Source: Bacilli bacterium (GTDB lineage: Bacteria; Bacillota_I; Bacilli_A; RF39; UBA660). Taken from it: a DNA stretch of 64,000 nucleotides. This document shows positions 53,330-63,090 of the stretch, piece after piece; positions within the stretch are counted from its first letter, which is position 1; each line of letters starts with the position of its first letter. A program made the translations under genes and the position numbers. Under the pieces are notes generated by a model. It was given only the letters and a program-made list of their open reading frames with translations. It was not told where the DNA came from and searched no databases. The stretch is taken from positions 124,001-188,000 of the forward strand of contig JAFWJL010000002.1 of assembly GCA_017511605.1 (NCBI GenBank), read 5' to 3'.

Positions 53330-53609
53330 CTATTCTTTCTTTTAATTTTTCATCTTCTATATGAGAAGATATCTTTAATAATTCATTTCTTTTTTCATAT
53401 AATTTTAACTTAGATTCATATTCATCTAATTTCTCACAAACTATATGAACTTGTTTAAATGTAGCATTACGACTAATATCATAATCTTCTGCCATTTCAG
53501 AAAAACTCATATTATTAAAATAATAATCTTCAAAGTATTTTCTTTGTTTATCAGTTAACAAATTACCATATAAATCATATAACTCATTATAGTAAACATA
53601 ATCTTCCAT
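53316..53609 (-). CDS. ylxM: YlxM SRP-associated regulatory protein
   Basis: 97 residues. A sigma-like helix-turn-helix (LTDKQRKYFEDYYFNNMSFS, EMAEDYDISRNATFKQV) followed by a helical tail, the YlxM/p13 family. In Bacilli and streptococci YlxM binds the SRP RNA/Ffh complex and slows its GTPase cycle. The ATG overlaps the stop of the small membrane gene upstream. ftsY and ffh flank it at a distance. Confidence 0.9.
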   Translation of the reverse strand: MEDYVYYNELYDLYGNLLTDKQRKYFEDYYFNNMSFSEMAEDYDISRNATFKQVHIVCEKLDEYESKLKLYEKRNELLKISSHIEDEKLKERIENLI

Positions 53610-53869
53610 TAAATATGCACACCTACCATTTTTAATATAACACCGATAAGCATTATTCCACCTACTACAAAATATATAAGTGCATATCTCTTATTTTTTA
53701 CTAATAATAAATTATTAAGACCTAATACTACTAAATCAATAGCTAAAACTAGCATAATAATATCAAGTAATCCTTTATTACCTAAAAAGTATAAAACTAC
53801 TCCTGTCAAACATACTATTACTAATAAACTTTGAATTATAAATAAAATTAAACTAATTGTCTTTTTCAT
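53609..53869 (-). CDS. Small three-span membrane protein between ftsY and ylxM
   Basis: 86 residues with three hydrophobic segments (LILFIIQSLLVIVCLTGVVLYF; LVLAIDLVVLGLNNLLLV; YFVVGGIMLIGVILKMV). It starts one base after the ftsY stop and ends overlapping the ylxM start, so all three are coupled. Function unknown; the position suggests a link to membrane targeting. Confidence 0.55.
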   Translation of the reverse strand: MKKTISLILFIIQSLLVIVCLTGVVLYFLGNKGLLDIIMLVLAIDLVVLGLNNLLLVKNKRYALIYFVVGGIMLIGVILKMVGVHI

Positions 53870-53870
53870 A

Positions 53871-54923
53871 TTACATCATATCCTTAAATAAACCATATAT
53901 ATATTTTTCAATATCGAATGCTTGAAGATCATCTTTAGTTTCTCCAAGTCCAATATATTTAACCGGTATTTTAACTTCTTCTTTAATAGCAAGTACTATA
54001 CCACCTTTAGCAGTACCATCTAATTTAGTTAATACTATACCAGTTATATTAGTAATTTCTTTAAAAGCCTTAGCTTGACTAATACCATTTTGACCTGTAG
54101 TAGCATCTATTACAAGTAATGTTTCAGAACATCCTCCATCTACTAAACTATCAATTACTTTATTAATCTTTTCTAATTCTTTCATTAAATTTACTTTATT
54201 TTGAAGTCTTCCTGCAGTATCTACAAGTACTACATCATAACCATCTTTTTTAGCCTTCTCTATACCATCATACACTACACTAGCTGGATCACTTTCTTCT
54301 TTACCAAAGAAACCTACTCCAATTCTATCTGCCCACTCATCTAGTTGAGCAACAGCTCCAGCTCTAAATGTGTCAGCACCAACTAATAATACTTTCTTAC
54401 CAGAATCCTTAAGCTTATTCGCAATCTTACCAATAGTAGTAGTCTTACCTACTCCATTAACTCCAATAAATAATATTACTGAAATATCTTTATCATTAAA
54501 ATTAATCTTAGTACTTAATACTTCATCATCTACATAAATAATAAATAACTCATCTACTATTATTTCTTTTAATTCACTAGGATCTTCTATATGTTCACTT
54601 CTAACTCTATCTCTTAATCTATCCATAAAACTCATAACAGTATTAACACCAATATCTGCCATTATTAAGATTTCTTCTAATTCATCAAAATATTCATCAG
54701 TTACTTTTTTATATTTATTTGTTAAATCAGCTAGTTTAGATACAAAACCTTGTCTTGATTTAGTTAATCCCTTTTCATATATCTTAACTGATTCTTTTTC
54801 TTTTTTCTTTTTCTCCACAACTTTCTCTTCATTTTTTTCTTTTTCAACAACTTCTGTGGATACTTCTTCTTTAACCTCTTCTTTAGGTTTAAACATATTC
54901 TTTATCTTGTCAAATAATCCCAT
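53871..54923 (-). CDS. ftsY: Signal recognition particle receptor FtsY
   Basis: 350 residues. A Lys/Glu-rich N-terminal A domain (about 15-60) for membrane and ribosome contact, N domain, and G domain with GVNGVGKTTTIGKIA, DTFRAGAVAQLDEWA, DTAGR and TKLDGTAKGG. The start is the ATG at 54923 after GGTGATACAA; the longest frame begins at a GTG inside that site. Confidence 0.96.
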   Translation of the reverse strand: MGLFDKIKNMFKPKEEVKEEVSTEVVEKEKNEEKVVEKKKKEKESVKIYEKGLTKSRQGFVSKLADLTNKYKKVTDEYFDELEEILIMADIGVNTVMSFMDRLRDRVRSEHIEDPSELKEIIVDELFIIYVDDEVLSTKINFNDKDISVILFIGVNGVGKTTTIGKIANKLKDSGKKVLLVGADTFRAGAVAQLDEWADRIGVGFFGKEESDPASVVYDGIEKAKKDGYDVVLVDTAGRLQNKVNLMKELEKINKVIDSLVDGGCSETLLVIDATTGQNGISQAKAFKEITNITGIVLTKLDGTAKGGIVLAIKEEVKIPVKYIGLGETKDDLQAFDIEKYIYGLFKDMM

Positions 54924-54978
54924 TTGTATCACCAATTAAATTATATCATAAACCATCTATTTTTAATACTTTTTTTAA

Positions 54979-55007
54979 TTGACACCATATACTTATTTTG
55001 TTATTAT
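54979..55007 (+). promoter_or_regulatory. Promoter of the coiled-coil phosphoesterase gene
   Basis: TTGACA (54979-54984), 17-nt spacer, TATTAT (55002-55007) with TGT extension. It lies between divergent ftsY and this gene. Confidence 0.7.
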
Positions 55008-55032
55008 AAAAAACTAAAGCAAGGAGATTTAT

Positions 55033-56913
55033 ATGGTAACAGAAGAACAAAAAAAGATATTTAATGACTTTTTAAACAATATATTTAATGAGACAATAAA
55101 TAAAAACAACGAAACTTATCAAAAAACTAATCAATGGTTAAAGAATATGTATTATAGATATATAAATAATACATTACCAGGAGAACATAAACTTGCATTA
55201 GAAACAAGACTACGTAGACGTAATATTAGTGTTAATGAATTCCTAGAAACACAAGGAAAAATAGAATTATTACAAGAACTTTCTAAAAAGAAAAAAGCTG
55301 ATAAGAAAAAAGCAAAAGAATTAGAAAATCAAAACAAAATCATTAAAGAAACTCCAGTCGAAACAAAACCCGAAGTAATCGAAGAGTCTCCAATTGAAGC
55401 AAAGTCTGATGAAAACAAAGTAACAGAAACTAAAACAGATACTATAGAAGACCTAAAAAAACTAAGAGATGAATTAGATAAACGCATCACCTGTCTAAAA
55501 AGTAAAATTACTAAAAGAAACAGAGCTCTATATCGTTTAACTGATGAAGCATGTGAAGAAATAGAAAAACAAATTGATGAAGCTGAACAAAAAATTAAAG
55601 AAATAAATAAAAAAATTGCTGAACTAACTCCAAAAAATGAAACAGAAACAATAAATGATGCCACTCAAAAGAAAATAGAAAAATTAGTAAATGAAAATAG
55701 AGAAAAAAATGATGAAATTCTTACTTTAAAAAAAGAAATAGCACAGTTTCGTGAAGAAAGAGCTAGCTATAGCACAAGATATAGAGAAGAAGCAGAAAGA
55801 ACTATAGCAATATATAAAAAAGAAACAGATGAACAATTTGCCACAAAACTAGAAGAAGAAGTTCAAAGACAAATTAGTAGAGCCAATCAAAAAAATTCCC
55901 AGACCAAAGGATTACAAGTTGCCCATATAAAAAGATTATTGCTAAGGCATGAATCTATTAGTCTAAATGATATAAAATATAGTCTTGAAAAATCAAAAGT
56001 TTCTACAGCCAATTTAGATGTTGCCATCAATGAATTAAGAACTAAAATACCAGGAATTGTAAAAAGCATAGATGTAGTAGAAAGAACTCCAATTTTTTCT
56101 ATAAGTGGTACTGCTATGGATAGATGGGATGTCTTAAAAAACAATACTAATTCCGTAAGAATAAGCAATGTTTTTGATGGAACAGTAAGTTTCATTGAAC
56201 GTTCTGATGTACACGCAAGCTTAAGAAATACAGAAGATGATTTAAAGAAGATGTTTGATCCTATTCTAAATTTCTCAAGTGCAAATGGCAACTTACCTAT
56301 AGTAGATTTTGGTGATTTTATGGACACATTAAAAGAAATAGAATATAGCAAATGGGTAAATCACGATAAAGAAGCCATTGAATTAGCATGTAAGTTTTTG
56401 AAAAATCTTGCAAAAACATTAGCTACAGTTCCAACTACAAAATTCTATTTCTTAAATGGAAATCACGAGAAACATTTATATTTAGCTGGTATAGATCCTT
56501 TAGAAATAATGTATGAGTATTGTAATAACTTAATCCCATTAGGAGCAGAAAAAGGATCATTTATGATAGGAAATGATAAAATTGGTGCCCTTCATGGCAT
56601 AGATAATATTCCATACCTTGTAAAAAGTGATTCTTTATGTAAAGAAATAGAAGAGAAATTGCCAAAAATAGTAACTGATGAAATATACTCATTTATAGCT
56701 CATTTTCACATTGGAGCACACTATCCACTTCAAAAATATTCATTAGTATCACGTGAACCATTAGTAATAACTGCAGAAGTTGAAGATGGAACCGTCACAA
56801 AAATGGATGCCCAAAAACTTAAAATGACAAAAAAAGCAGGATTTGATTTTGATTCATTCCCAACAGAAATATATAATTCAAATTATCAATATAAAAAAAT
56901 AAAGTCACACTAG
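55033..56913 (+). CDS. Coiled-coil protein with C-terminal metallophosphoesterase domain
   Basis: 626 residues. An N-terminal helical region, a long charged coiled coil (about 70-290; ELRDELDKRITCLKSKITKR type), a winged-helix-like segment (about 295-355) and a calcineurin-like phosphoesterase domain. Metal motifs: FGDFMDT (about 424), NGNHEK (about 475), LHGIDN (about 520) and AHFHIGAHY (about 556), matching GDxxD, GNHE, H and GHxH-type sites. No signal or span. I know no family with this layout. AAGGAGATTT precedes the ATG. It is monocistronic with a terminator at the end. Substrate unknown. Confidence 0.75.
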   Translation: MVTEEQKKIFNDFLNNIFNETINKNNETYQKTNQWLKNMYYRYINNTLPGEHKLALETRLRRRNISVNEFLETQGKIELLQELSKKKKADKKKAKELENQNKIIKETPVETKPEVIEESPIEAKSDENKVTETKTDTIEDLKKLRDELDKRITCLKSKITKRNRALYRLTDEACEEIEKQIDEAEQKIKEINKKIAELTPKNETETINDATQKKIEKLVNENREKNDEILTLKKEIAQFREERASYSTRYREEAERTIAIYKKETDEQFATKLEEEVQRQISRANQKNSQTKGLQVAHIKRLLLRHESISLNDIKYSLEKSKVSTANLDVAINELRTKIPGIVKSIDVVERTPIFSISGTAMDRWDVLKNNTNSVRISNVFDGTVSFIERSDVHASLRNTEDDLKKMFDPILNFSSANGNLPIVDFGDFMDTLKEIEYSKWVNHDKEAIELACKFLKNLAKTLATVPTTKFYFLNGNHEKHLYLAGIDPLEIMYEYCNNLIPLGAEKGSFMIGNDKIGALHGIDNIPYLVKSDSLCKEIEEKLPKIVTDEIYSFIAHFHIGAHYPLQKYSLVSREPLVITAEVEDGTVTKMDAQKLKMTKKAGFDFDSFPTEIYNSNYQYKKIKSH

Positions 56914-56920
56914 TGACTTT
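56901..56920 (+). terminator. Terminator of the phosphoesterase gene
   Basis: An 8-bp perfect stem AAAGTCAC/GTGACTTT (56901-56908 with 56913-56920), extended by A/T pairs. The stop codon TAG straddles the loop. Confidence 0.8.
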
Positions 56921-56933
56921 TTTTATTACTCCA

Positions 56934-56962
56934 TAGACAAAAATTAAAAAATATAGTATAAT
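56934..56962 (+). promoter_or_regulatory. Promoter of the RNase J gene
   Basis: TAGACA (56934-56939), 17-nt spacer, TATAAT (56957-56962). Confidence 0.65.
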
Positions 56963-57003
56963 TTATTAGTCAGTTCTTTATAAATATTTAGAAAGGAGAT
57001 TTT

Positions 57004-58686
57004 ATGGAAACACAAAAGATGAATGATACAAGAATCATTGTCTTAGGTGGTTTAGGAGAAGTCGGAAAAAATATGTATTGTGTAATGCATAACGACGCGA
57101 TTGTGATTATTGATGCCGGTGTAAGTTTTCCTGAAGGTGAATTAATGGGAGTTGATTATGTACTTCCTGATTTCACTTTCTTAAAAGAAAACGAAGATAA
57201 AATTCAAGCTCTTTTAATAACTCATGGTCACGAAGATCATATTGGAGGAGTTCCATTTTTACTACAAAGCGTAAATATACCCGCAATTTATGCGCCAAAC
57301 CACGCTAAGGAATTGATTTCTGTCAAATTACAAGACAAGAATATAAGATATGATAATTTATATGGATATGATGATAAAACTAAACTAAAATTTAAAGACA
57401 TTGAGGTAGAATTCTTTAGAATAACTCACTCTGTACCAGATTCACATGGTATTAGTTTAACTACACCAGACGGAAGAATCGTAACTACAGGAGATTATAA
57501 ATTTGACTTAACTCCTATTGGTCCTATGGCCGACTTATATAAAATGGCTAAATTAGGTGAAGAAGGAGTAGACGTTTTAATTGGTGATTCCACTAATGCT
57601 TTAAATGAAGGATTCTCAAATAGTGAATCAGTTGTAGATGAAACATTAAATGAAATGTTTGGTAAATGGAAAAACAATCGTATAATTATTGCGACATTTG
57701 CCTCAAATATTTATCGTGTTAAACACATCTTTGAAACATGCTTTAAATATAATAGAAAAATATGTGTATTTGGTAGAAGTATGGAAAACAACATAAACAT
57801 ATCCCTAAATGGAGGATATATTGATCATAAAGAACTACTTGTTTCTCCAGAAGAAGCTAATAGCTTAAAACCTAATGAAGTATGTATATTATGTACAGGT
57901 TCTCAAGGAGAACCACTTGCTGCATTATCTAGAATATCTAATGGTACACATAAATATATTAAATTAAGACCTGATGATGTAGTTTTATTCTCATCAAGTG
58001 CTATTCCTGGAAATGCCTTAAGTATATCTAAAACAATAAATAAATTATACTTAAGAGGAGTAAAGGTATACACAAATAATGTCTTAGAAGATCTACATAC
58101 TTCAGGACATGCTAATGAAGAAGAAATTAAATTAATGATTAGATTAATTAAACCAAAATACTTAATGCCATTCCATGGAGATTATCGTATGCTTAAGAAA
58201 CAAGCTAATATTGGTATTAGTTGTGGAATACCTAAAGAAAATACATTTATATTAAAAAATGGTGATGAATTAATCTTAAAGAATCATACATTAACAAGAG
58301 GAAGAAGCTATTCAGGCCAAGATATATATGTAGATGGTAATAGAATTGGTGAAATCGGTGGAGCAGTTATTAAAGATAGACAAATAATGGCAAAAGATGG
58401 AATATTAGTTGTAATAATAAATGTTGATATGAAACGTCGTGAATTATTAATTACTCCTAATATTACTACAAGAGGATTTATCTTAGTAAATGAAAATGAA
58501 GAATTAATTCATAAGATAGAAAATAAAGCAGAAGAAACAATAAAGACAGCTTTACAAAATCCTAAATCAACTTTTGCTACACTAAAATCTGATATAACTG
58601 AAACACTATATCCATATATAAACAGTTTAACAGGAAGAAAACCAATTATTCTTCCAGTAATATTAGACATAAAAAGAGAGAAATAA
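57004..58686 (+). CDS. rnjA: Ribonuclease J
   Basis: 560 residues, full length. A metallo-beta-lactamase/beta-CASP nuclease acting as 5-prime exonuclease and endonuclease in RNA turnover. The zinc site is HGHEDHIGGVPF and further His and Asp follow in THSVPDSH and GDYKFDLTPIG. beta-CASP blocks appear near 230-400 (FASNIYRVKHI, TGSQGEPLAALSRI, SGHANEEE, MPFHGDYR). The C-terminal domain is complete. Paralogue 1 or 2 cannot be told by eye. GGAGATT precedes the ATG. Confidence 0.95.
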   Translation: METQKMNDTRIIVLGGLGEVGKNMYCVMHNDAIVIIDAGVSFPEGELMGVDYVLPDFTFLKENEDKIQALLITHGHEDHIGGVPFLLQSVNIPAIYAPNHAKELISVKLQDKNIRYDNLYGYDDKTKLKFKDIEVEFFRITHSVPDSHGISLTTPDGRIVTTGDYKFDLTPIGPMADLYKMAKLGEEGVDVLIGDSTNALNEGFSNSESVVDETLNEMFGKWKNNRIIIATFASNIYRVKHIFETCFKYNRKICVFGRSMENNINISLNGGYIDHKELLVSPEEANSLKPNEVCILCTGSQGEPLAALSRISNGTHKYIKLRPDDVVLFSSSAIPGNALSISKTINKLYLRGVKVYTNNVLEDLHTSGHANEEEIKLMIRLIKPKYLMPFHGDYRMLKKQANIGISCGIPKENTFILKNGDELILKNHTLTRGRSYSGQDIYVDGNRIGEIGGAVIKDRQIMAKDGILVVIINVDMKRRELLITPNITTRGFILVNENEELIHKIENKAEETIKTALQNPKSTFATLKSDITETLYPYINSLTGRKPIILPVILDIKREK

Positions 58687-58698
58687 TTCTCTCTTTTT
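58671..58698. terminator. Terminator of rnjA
   Basis: A 10-bp perfect stem (58671-58680 with 58689-58698) with the stop of rnjA in the 8-nt loop; A and T ends let it serve the converging gene at 58698 too. Confidence 0.8.
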
Positions 58699-59033
58699 TA
58701 TATTCTAATATAATAATTATTATTAATAAAATTATTAGTATCTTCAAAATTGCTATTAAAGAATAATGATATATAAAAATAAAATAGTCTTTCTTTTCTA
58801 TCATTTATATTAAATAATAACTTATATTGATCCCAAGATATATTATTAAGTTTCTTATAAAATATAGGAAAACATATATAAAATACTTTCATAAGTCTTA
58901 TATTTTCTCTATTAAATAAATAACTATTACCATAATAATATGAATAATAATTAGAATACTTCTCTACCGCATTACTACTAGTATCATAATATACTTTTTT
59001 ACCTATATTCCAAAATAGTAAAAGATTATACAT
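58698..59033 (-). CDS. DUF1016 N-terminal-like fragment (YhcG family), no nuclease domain
   Basis: 111 residues. The sequence matches the DUF1016 N-terminal domain plan: LLLFWNIGKKV, then NRENIRLMKVFYICFPIFYK, NISWDQYKLLFNIND and RKERLFYFYISL (compare W-x-IG, NL-x-x-M-x-x-F-Y, LSW-x-H, ER-x-FY). The family normally continues into a PDDEXK nuclease of about 200 further residues, absent here. This could be a stand-alone domain or a truncated remnant. The ATG at 59033 has TAGGAGGTG and is preferred over a GTG two codons earlier. Confidence 0.6.
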   Translation of the reverse strand: MYNLLLFWNIGKKVYYDTSSNAVEKYSNYYSYYYGNSYLFNRENIRLMKVFYICFPIFYKKLNNISWDQYKLLFNINDRKERLFYFYISLFFNSNFEDTNNFINNNYYIRI

Positions 59034-59060
59034 AAACACCTCCTACTATATTATTAGAAA

Positions 59061-59086
59061 AAAAAAGAGTTTTAAAACTCTTTTTT
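59061..59086 (-). terminator. Terminator of rny
   Basis: A 26-base perfect palindrome with A and T ends, 1 nt beyond the stop at 59088. Confidence 0.85.
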
Positions 59087-59087
59087 A

Positions 59088-60641
59088 TTATTTAGCTTCT
59101 TCTATAGCTCTTGTTTCACGAACTACAGTAATCTTAATAGTACCAGGGTACTTTAAGTTAGCCTCAATTTTTTCTTTAACTTCTCGAGCTATTTGATGTG
59201 CTTCTAAGTCATCTACTTCTTCAGGTTTAACAATTACACGTAATTCACGACCTGCTTGAACAGCATATGTCTTATCAACACCCTTAACTTCATTACCAAT
59301 TTCCTCTAATTGAGATAGACGATTAATGTAGTTTTCTAATGAATCATTTCTAGCTCCAGGACGAGATGCAGACAATGCATCAGCAATAGCTACTATTACT
59401 GAGATAACTGATGTAGCAGCTGTATCACCATGGTGAGATGCAATTGCATTAATTACAACTTCATTTTCATGATACTTCTTAGCTATATCAACACCGATAT
59501 CTACATGGCTTCCTTCTACTTCATGGTCAATTGCTTTACCAATATCATGAAGTAAACCAGCACGTTTAGCTAAATTAACATTTTCTCCTAACTCACCAGC
59601 AAGTAATCCAGAAAGTTCAGCAACTTCTTTAGAATGTTGTAGAGCATTTTGTCCATAACTAGTTCTAAAATGCAATTTACCAATTGTCTCTATTAATTCA
59701 GGATCAAACTTTGCAAGACCTAATTCCATTGTAGTATTATTACCATACTCAATGATTTGTTTTTTCATATCCTTACAGACTTTATCATATAACTCTTCAA
59801 TACGAGTTGGATGAATTCTTCCATCTTTAATTAAACTTTCAAGTGTTACCCTAGCAATTTCTCTTCTTAATGGATCAAAACTAGATACAACTACAGCTTC
59901 AGGAGTATCATCAATAATTAAATCTACTCCAGTAATAGCTTCAATAGTACGAATATTTCTACCCTCTCTACCAATGATTCTACCTTTCATTTCATCGTTA
60001 GGTAAATCAACTACTGTAACTGTCTGTTCACTAGCAATATCAGCTGCATATCTTTGCATTGATGTTACTATTAATTCTCTAGCTTGTTTATCAGCCTTTA
60101 GCTTAGCTTCATCTTCAGCTTCTTTAATATACTCTGATATTTCTTTAGCCATACTTTCACGAACTTTAGTCATTACAAGTTCTTTTGCTTTTTCTTTACT
60201 AAATCCTGAGATTTTTTCAAGTAAATCTAGTTGTTCTTTTTTGATTTCCTCCACTTTACTTTTTTCATTTTGGATTTCTTCTTGTTTTTCAGATAGTTTA
60301 TTTTCACGTTCTTCTAATGCAGATTCACGTTTTTGATACATTTCATCACGTTTATCGATGTTAGCTTCACGTTGTAATAATCTATTTTCACTTTCTTTTA
60401 ATTCTTCTTTTTTCTCACGAATTTCTTTATCTAAATCCATCTTTGCTTTATGAGCTTCTTCTTTTTGCTCAATAGCAGCATCTCTTTTTAATCTTTCTAT
60501 TTCTTTCTTGGCATTAGCTATCATAGAATCAGCCTTTTTACTAGCCATAGAACCTTTCAAAGAATTAATAATTAAAGAGATGACAAACCCTACTACAAGG
60601 CCTATCACAACAAGTAAAATGGAGAATAATGTCTTATCCAT
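59088..60641 (-). CDS. rny: Ribonuclease Y
   Basis: 517 residues. An N-terminal membrane anchor ([20 protein letters not shown]), a coiled coil (about 35-150), a KH domain ([19 protein letters not shown]) and an HD domain with [10 protein letters not shown] and ASHHGDTA. It is the main initiator of mRNA decay in Bacilli. The N-terminal anchor directs it to the membrane. RicA, encoded at 21858, is a known partner in Bacillus. GGAGGAAG precedes the ATG. Confidence 0.97.
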   Translation of the reverse strand: MDKTLFSILLVVIGLVVGFVISLIINSLKGSMASKKADSMIANAKKEIERLKRDAAIEQKEEAHKAKMDLDKEIREKKEELKESENRLLQREANIDKRDEMYQKRESALEERENKLSEKQEEIQNEKSKVEEIKKEQLDLLEKISGFSKEKAKELVMTKVRESMAKEISEYIKEAEDEAKLKADKQARELIVTSMQRYAADIASEQTVTVVDLPNDEMKGRIIGREGRNIRTIEAITGVDLIIDDTPEAVVVSSFDPLRREIARVTLESLIKDGRIHPTRIEELYDKVCKDMKKQIIEYGNNTTMELGLAKFDPELIETIGKLHFRTSYGQNALQHSKEVAELSGLLAGELGENVNLAKRAGLLHDIGKAIDHEVEGSHVDIGVDIAKKYHENEVVINAIASHHGDTAATSVISVIVAIADALSASRPGARNDSLENYINRLSQLEEIGNEVKGVDKTYAVQAGRELRVIVKPEEVDDLEAHQIAREVKEKIEANLKYPGTIKITVVRETRAIEEAK

Positions 60642-60717
60642 ATACTTCCTCCATCTAGATTGAATCTCTCAATCTACTTCTATTTTAGTAATTATTTTAT
60701 CTATTGTCAAGGAAAAG

Positions 60718-60742
60718 AAAAATAGGATAAAATCCTATTTTT
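60718..60742 (-). terminator. Terminator of murE
   Basis: An 11-bp perfect stem (60718-60728 with 60732-60742), the murE stop in one arm. Confidence 0.8.
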
Positions 60743-62114
60743 TAAAGTATTTTTCAATCACATCATAATCACAATATTTAACCTTTTTATCACCTATTGC
60801 CATATAGTTATCACGTCCTTTTCCAAGAACTAAAACCACATCACCCTTACTCGCAATACTGAGTGCATAATGAATTGCCTCTTCCCTATCAATTATTCTA
60901 ATATAATCAGTATTATCTCCTACCATTTCATCTATTATTGAATCAACACTCTCATTTCTAGGATCATCCATAGTAAATATAGATATATCACTCTTAGACA
61001 TAACTATATCCCCAATAATAGACCTTTTAGAATGATCTCTTCCTCCAGCAGCTCCAGTTACCGTGATTATTCTAGAATAATTACTAAAAGCATCTAAAAT
61101 ACTTTCAATACCATTAATAGTATGCGCATAATCTAATACAATATCAAAGTCTTGTCCAAAATCTAATAATTCGCATCTACCACTAATAGGACTAAGTTTA
61201 CTAATATTATCTATTAATTCATTAGAATCTACCCCATATAATAAACATATTATAAAAGCCATAACTACATTATATACATTATATTCTCCCTTCAAAGGGC
61301 TAGTAATAGAGTATTCCATATCCCTACATTTAAGTTCTATTAATACATTTTTATTAACATAACTAATGTTTTTCATTGTAAAATTTACATTTTTCTTACC
61401 AAAAGAATACAAATTTTGACATTTAATTTTTTGTAAATTAACATCATCTCCATTTATCACAACACTTCCTGTATCCTTTACTAAATCCAATAATTTTAAT
61501 TTACATTTCAAATAATTTTCAAAACTACCATGTACATTTAAATGATCTCCAGTTATATTAGTAAAACCTATAATATCAAATAATATATTATCTACTCTAT
61601 TATGCAGTAATGCTTCACTAGACACTTCCATCACAACTGTCTTTATACCAGCATCCTTAACTTTCCTTAAATCTCTATATAACTCACTAATACAAGGAGT
61701 AGTATTACTAGTACTAATAGTCTTATTGTTTATTGTAAGGCCATTTGTACCAATATAAGCACTATTCTTTATCAATCTACTAACTATCGTAGCAGTAGTA
61801 GTCTTACCATCTGTACCAGTTATACCTATAAAAGAAAAGTCTTCTAAATTAATATCATAAAACTTTAAACAAATATCTTTATAATAATCATCTATATTAT
61901 CCACAACAATATGTGGAAAAGAAAAATCTATTTCTCTGTCAACTACTAGAAATACACACCCATTATCTATAGCATCCCCTATATGATCAAAATGATCTAC
62001 ATTAAATCCCTTAGTAGCTACAAATATATAACCCTTCTTTACTAATCTAGAATCATCAACAATCCCTTTAATTTCAATATCTAAATTTGTATCAATTAAC
62101 TTATTTAATTTCAT
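60735..62114 (-). CDS. murE: UDP-MurNAc-tripeptide synthetase MurE
   Basis: 459 residues. It adds the third amino acid to UDP-MurNAc-L-Ala-D-Glu. P-loop GITGTDGKTTT (about residue 97), the carbamoyl-Lys region (GDHLNVHGS, KLKLLD), and the C-terminal substrate motif MDDPRNES. Most diaminopimelate ligases read DNPR and the Lys type DNPA or similar; here Arg is kept with Asn changed to Asp, which favours diaminopimelate. It lies 9 nt after the Fic gene with AGAGGGAT before the ATG, so the two may be cotranscribed. Confidence 0.9.
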   Translation of the reverse strand: MKLNKLIDTNLDIEIKGIVDDSRLVKKGYIFVATKGFNVDHFDHIGDAIDNGCVFLVVDREIDFSFPHIVVDNIDDYYKDICLKFYDINLEDFSFIGITGTDGKTTTATIVSRLIKNSAYIGTNGLTINNKTISTSNTTPCISELYRDLRKVKDAGIKTVVMEVSSEALLHNRVDNILFDIIGFTNITGDHLNVHGSFENYLKCKLKLLDLVKDTGSVVINGDDVNLQKIKCQNLYSFGKKNVNFTMKNISYVNKNVLIELKCRDMEYSITSPLKGEYNVYNVVMAFIICLLYGVDSNELIDNISKLSPISGRCELLDFGQDFDIVLDYAHTINGIESILDAFSNYSRIITVTGAAGGRDHSKRSIIGDIVMSKSDISIFTMDDPRNESVDSIIDEMVGDNTDYIRIIDREEAIHYALSIASKGDVVLVLGKGRDNYMAIGDKKVKYCDYDVIEKYFKK

Positions 62115-62123
62115 ATTATCCCT

Positions 62124-63053
62124 CTATTTATCATATGTTAAAAAACATTTTTTGAGAAAATTAGTTATATTCTTACTATTATTCGATTCATAATAATCAA
62201 CTAAAAGTTTTTTATATTCTTCAATACTATCAGTAGGTATAACTATCATTCCTACACCATTAGATATTAAATAATGATTAGCAAATATAACAGAGGTTCT
62301 TTTATTACCATCTAAAAAAACTTGAGAACGCACAATATAAAGTAATAATTCAATAGCTATATCAATTTTACTTTTCTTTTTAGCTATTATTGTATTAATT
62401 GATTCGATAACATCTATCTCTATAGGAATATTAGGAGTCCATTTAGTACCACCTATCTTTACAGGTATACTTCTTATAATACCTGCATTATAAAAAAAAC
62501 CTTCTTCTACTAATTTATTAATTGTACACAAAATTGAATAATTAGTTTTTGTAGTAATAACACTCTTATTTAATATAAATTCCCAAGCATGTTTTAAATT
62601 AACTATCTTCATAATATCATCAGCACTCATATTATTAACTACTCCACCTTCTATAATACTTTCCGTATCTAAAAGTGTTGTAGCAACACCCTCAAGCATT
62701 GCCTGTGTGTAAATAGTATCAGCCATATGTTTCTTAGCAAAATCAATGTTTAAAGAAACATCTTTTTCAATATTAGAATCAGAATACCCTAGCAAAACTA
62801 ATTCCTTTTGAAATTTTCTTAATTTCTTCTTCAATTCTTTTGCAACTAAATTATTTTCATTAATAACATTAAATAAAACATCAGTATATTCGCCTATATA
62901 CTTAGTAGTTTGAACTCCATTTTCCCTAGAATGACAATAAATATACTTATTATCACGAGAATCGCGCACTTCAATAGATCCATAAATCAAATTATCTAAT
63001 TCAAATTCTAATATTTTAATTTGCTCTAATAAATTAAGTATTCTATCACCCAT
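62124..63053 (-). CDS. Fic-domain protein with altered catalytic motif
   Basis: 309 residues. A Fic fold with the loop reading QVFLDGNKRT (about 244-253), where active enzymes have H-x-F-x-D/E-G-N-x-R. The catalytic His is Gln here; the phosphate-binding DGNKR is intact. An ESIIEGG-like inhibitory helix is near residue 135, and an N-terminal domain of about 110 residues resembles that of other long Fic proteins. Active members transfer AMP or phosphate; this one is probably inactive or altered. AGGTGAT precedes the ATG. Confidence 0.75.
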   Translation of the reverse strand: MGDRILNLLEQIKILEFELDNLIYGSIEVRDSRDNKYIYCHSRENGVQTTKYIGEYTDVLFNVINENNLVAKELKKKLRKFQKELVLLGYSDSNIEKDVSLNIDFAKKHMADTIYTQAMLEGVATTLLDTESIIEGGVVNNMSADDIMKIVNLKHAWEFILNKSVITTKTNYSILCTINKLVEEGFFYNAGIIRSIPVKIGGTKWTPNIPIEIDVIESINTIIAKKKSKIDIAIELLLYIVRSQVFLDGNKRTSVIFANHYLISNGVGMIVIPTDSIEEYKKLLVDYYESNNSKNITNFLKKCFLTYDK

Positions 63054-63090
63054 AATATCACCTGTAACTATTATATAATAAAAAAATTAT

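Noticed and set aside
55329..56351. Minus-strand open frames of 111 and 154 codons opposite the phosphoesterase gene
   Set aside because: They are shadows of the coding frame: no ribosome-binding site, unnatural composition, and the plus-strand gene has clear motifs.
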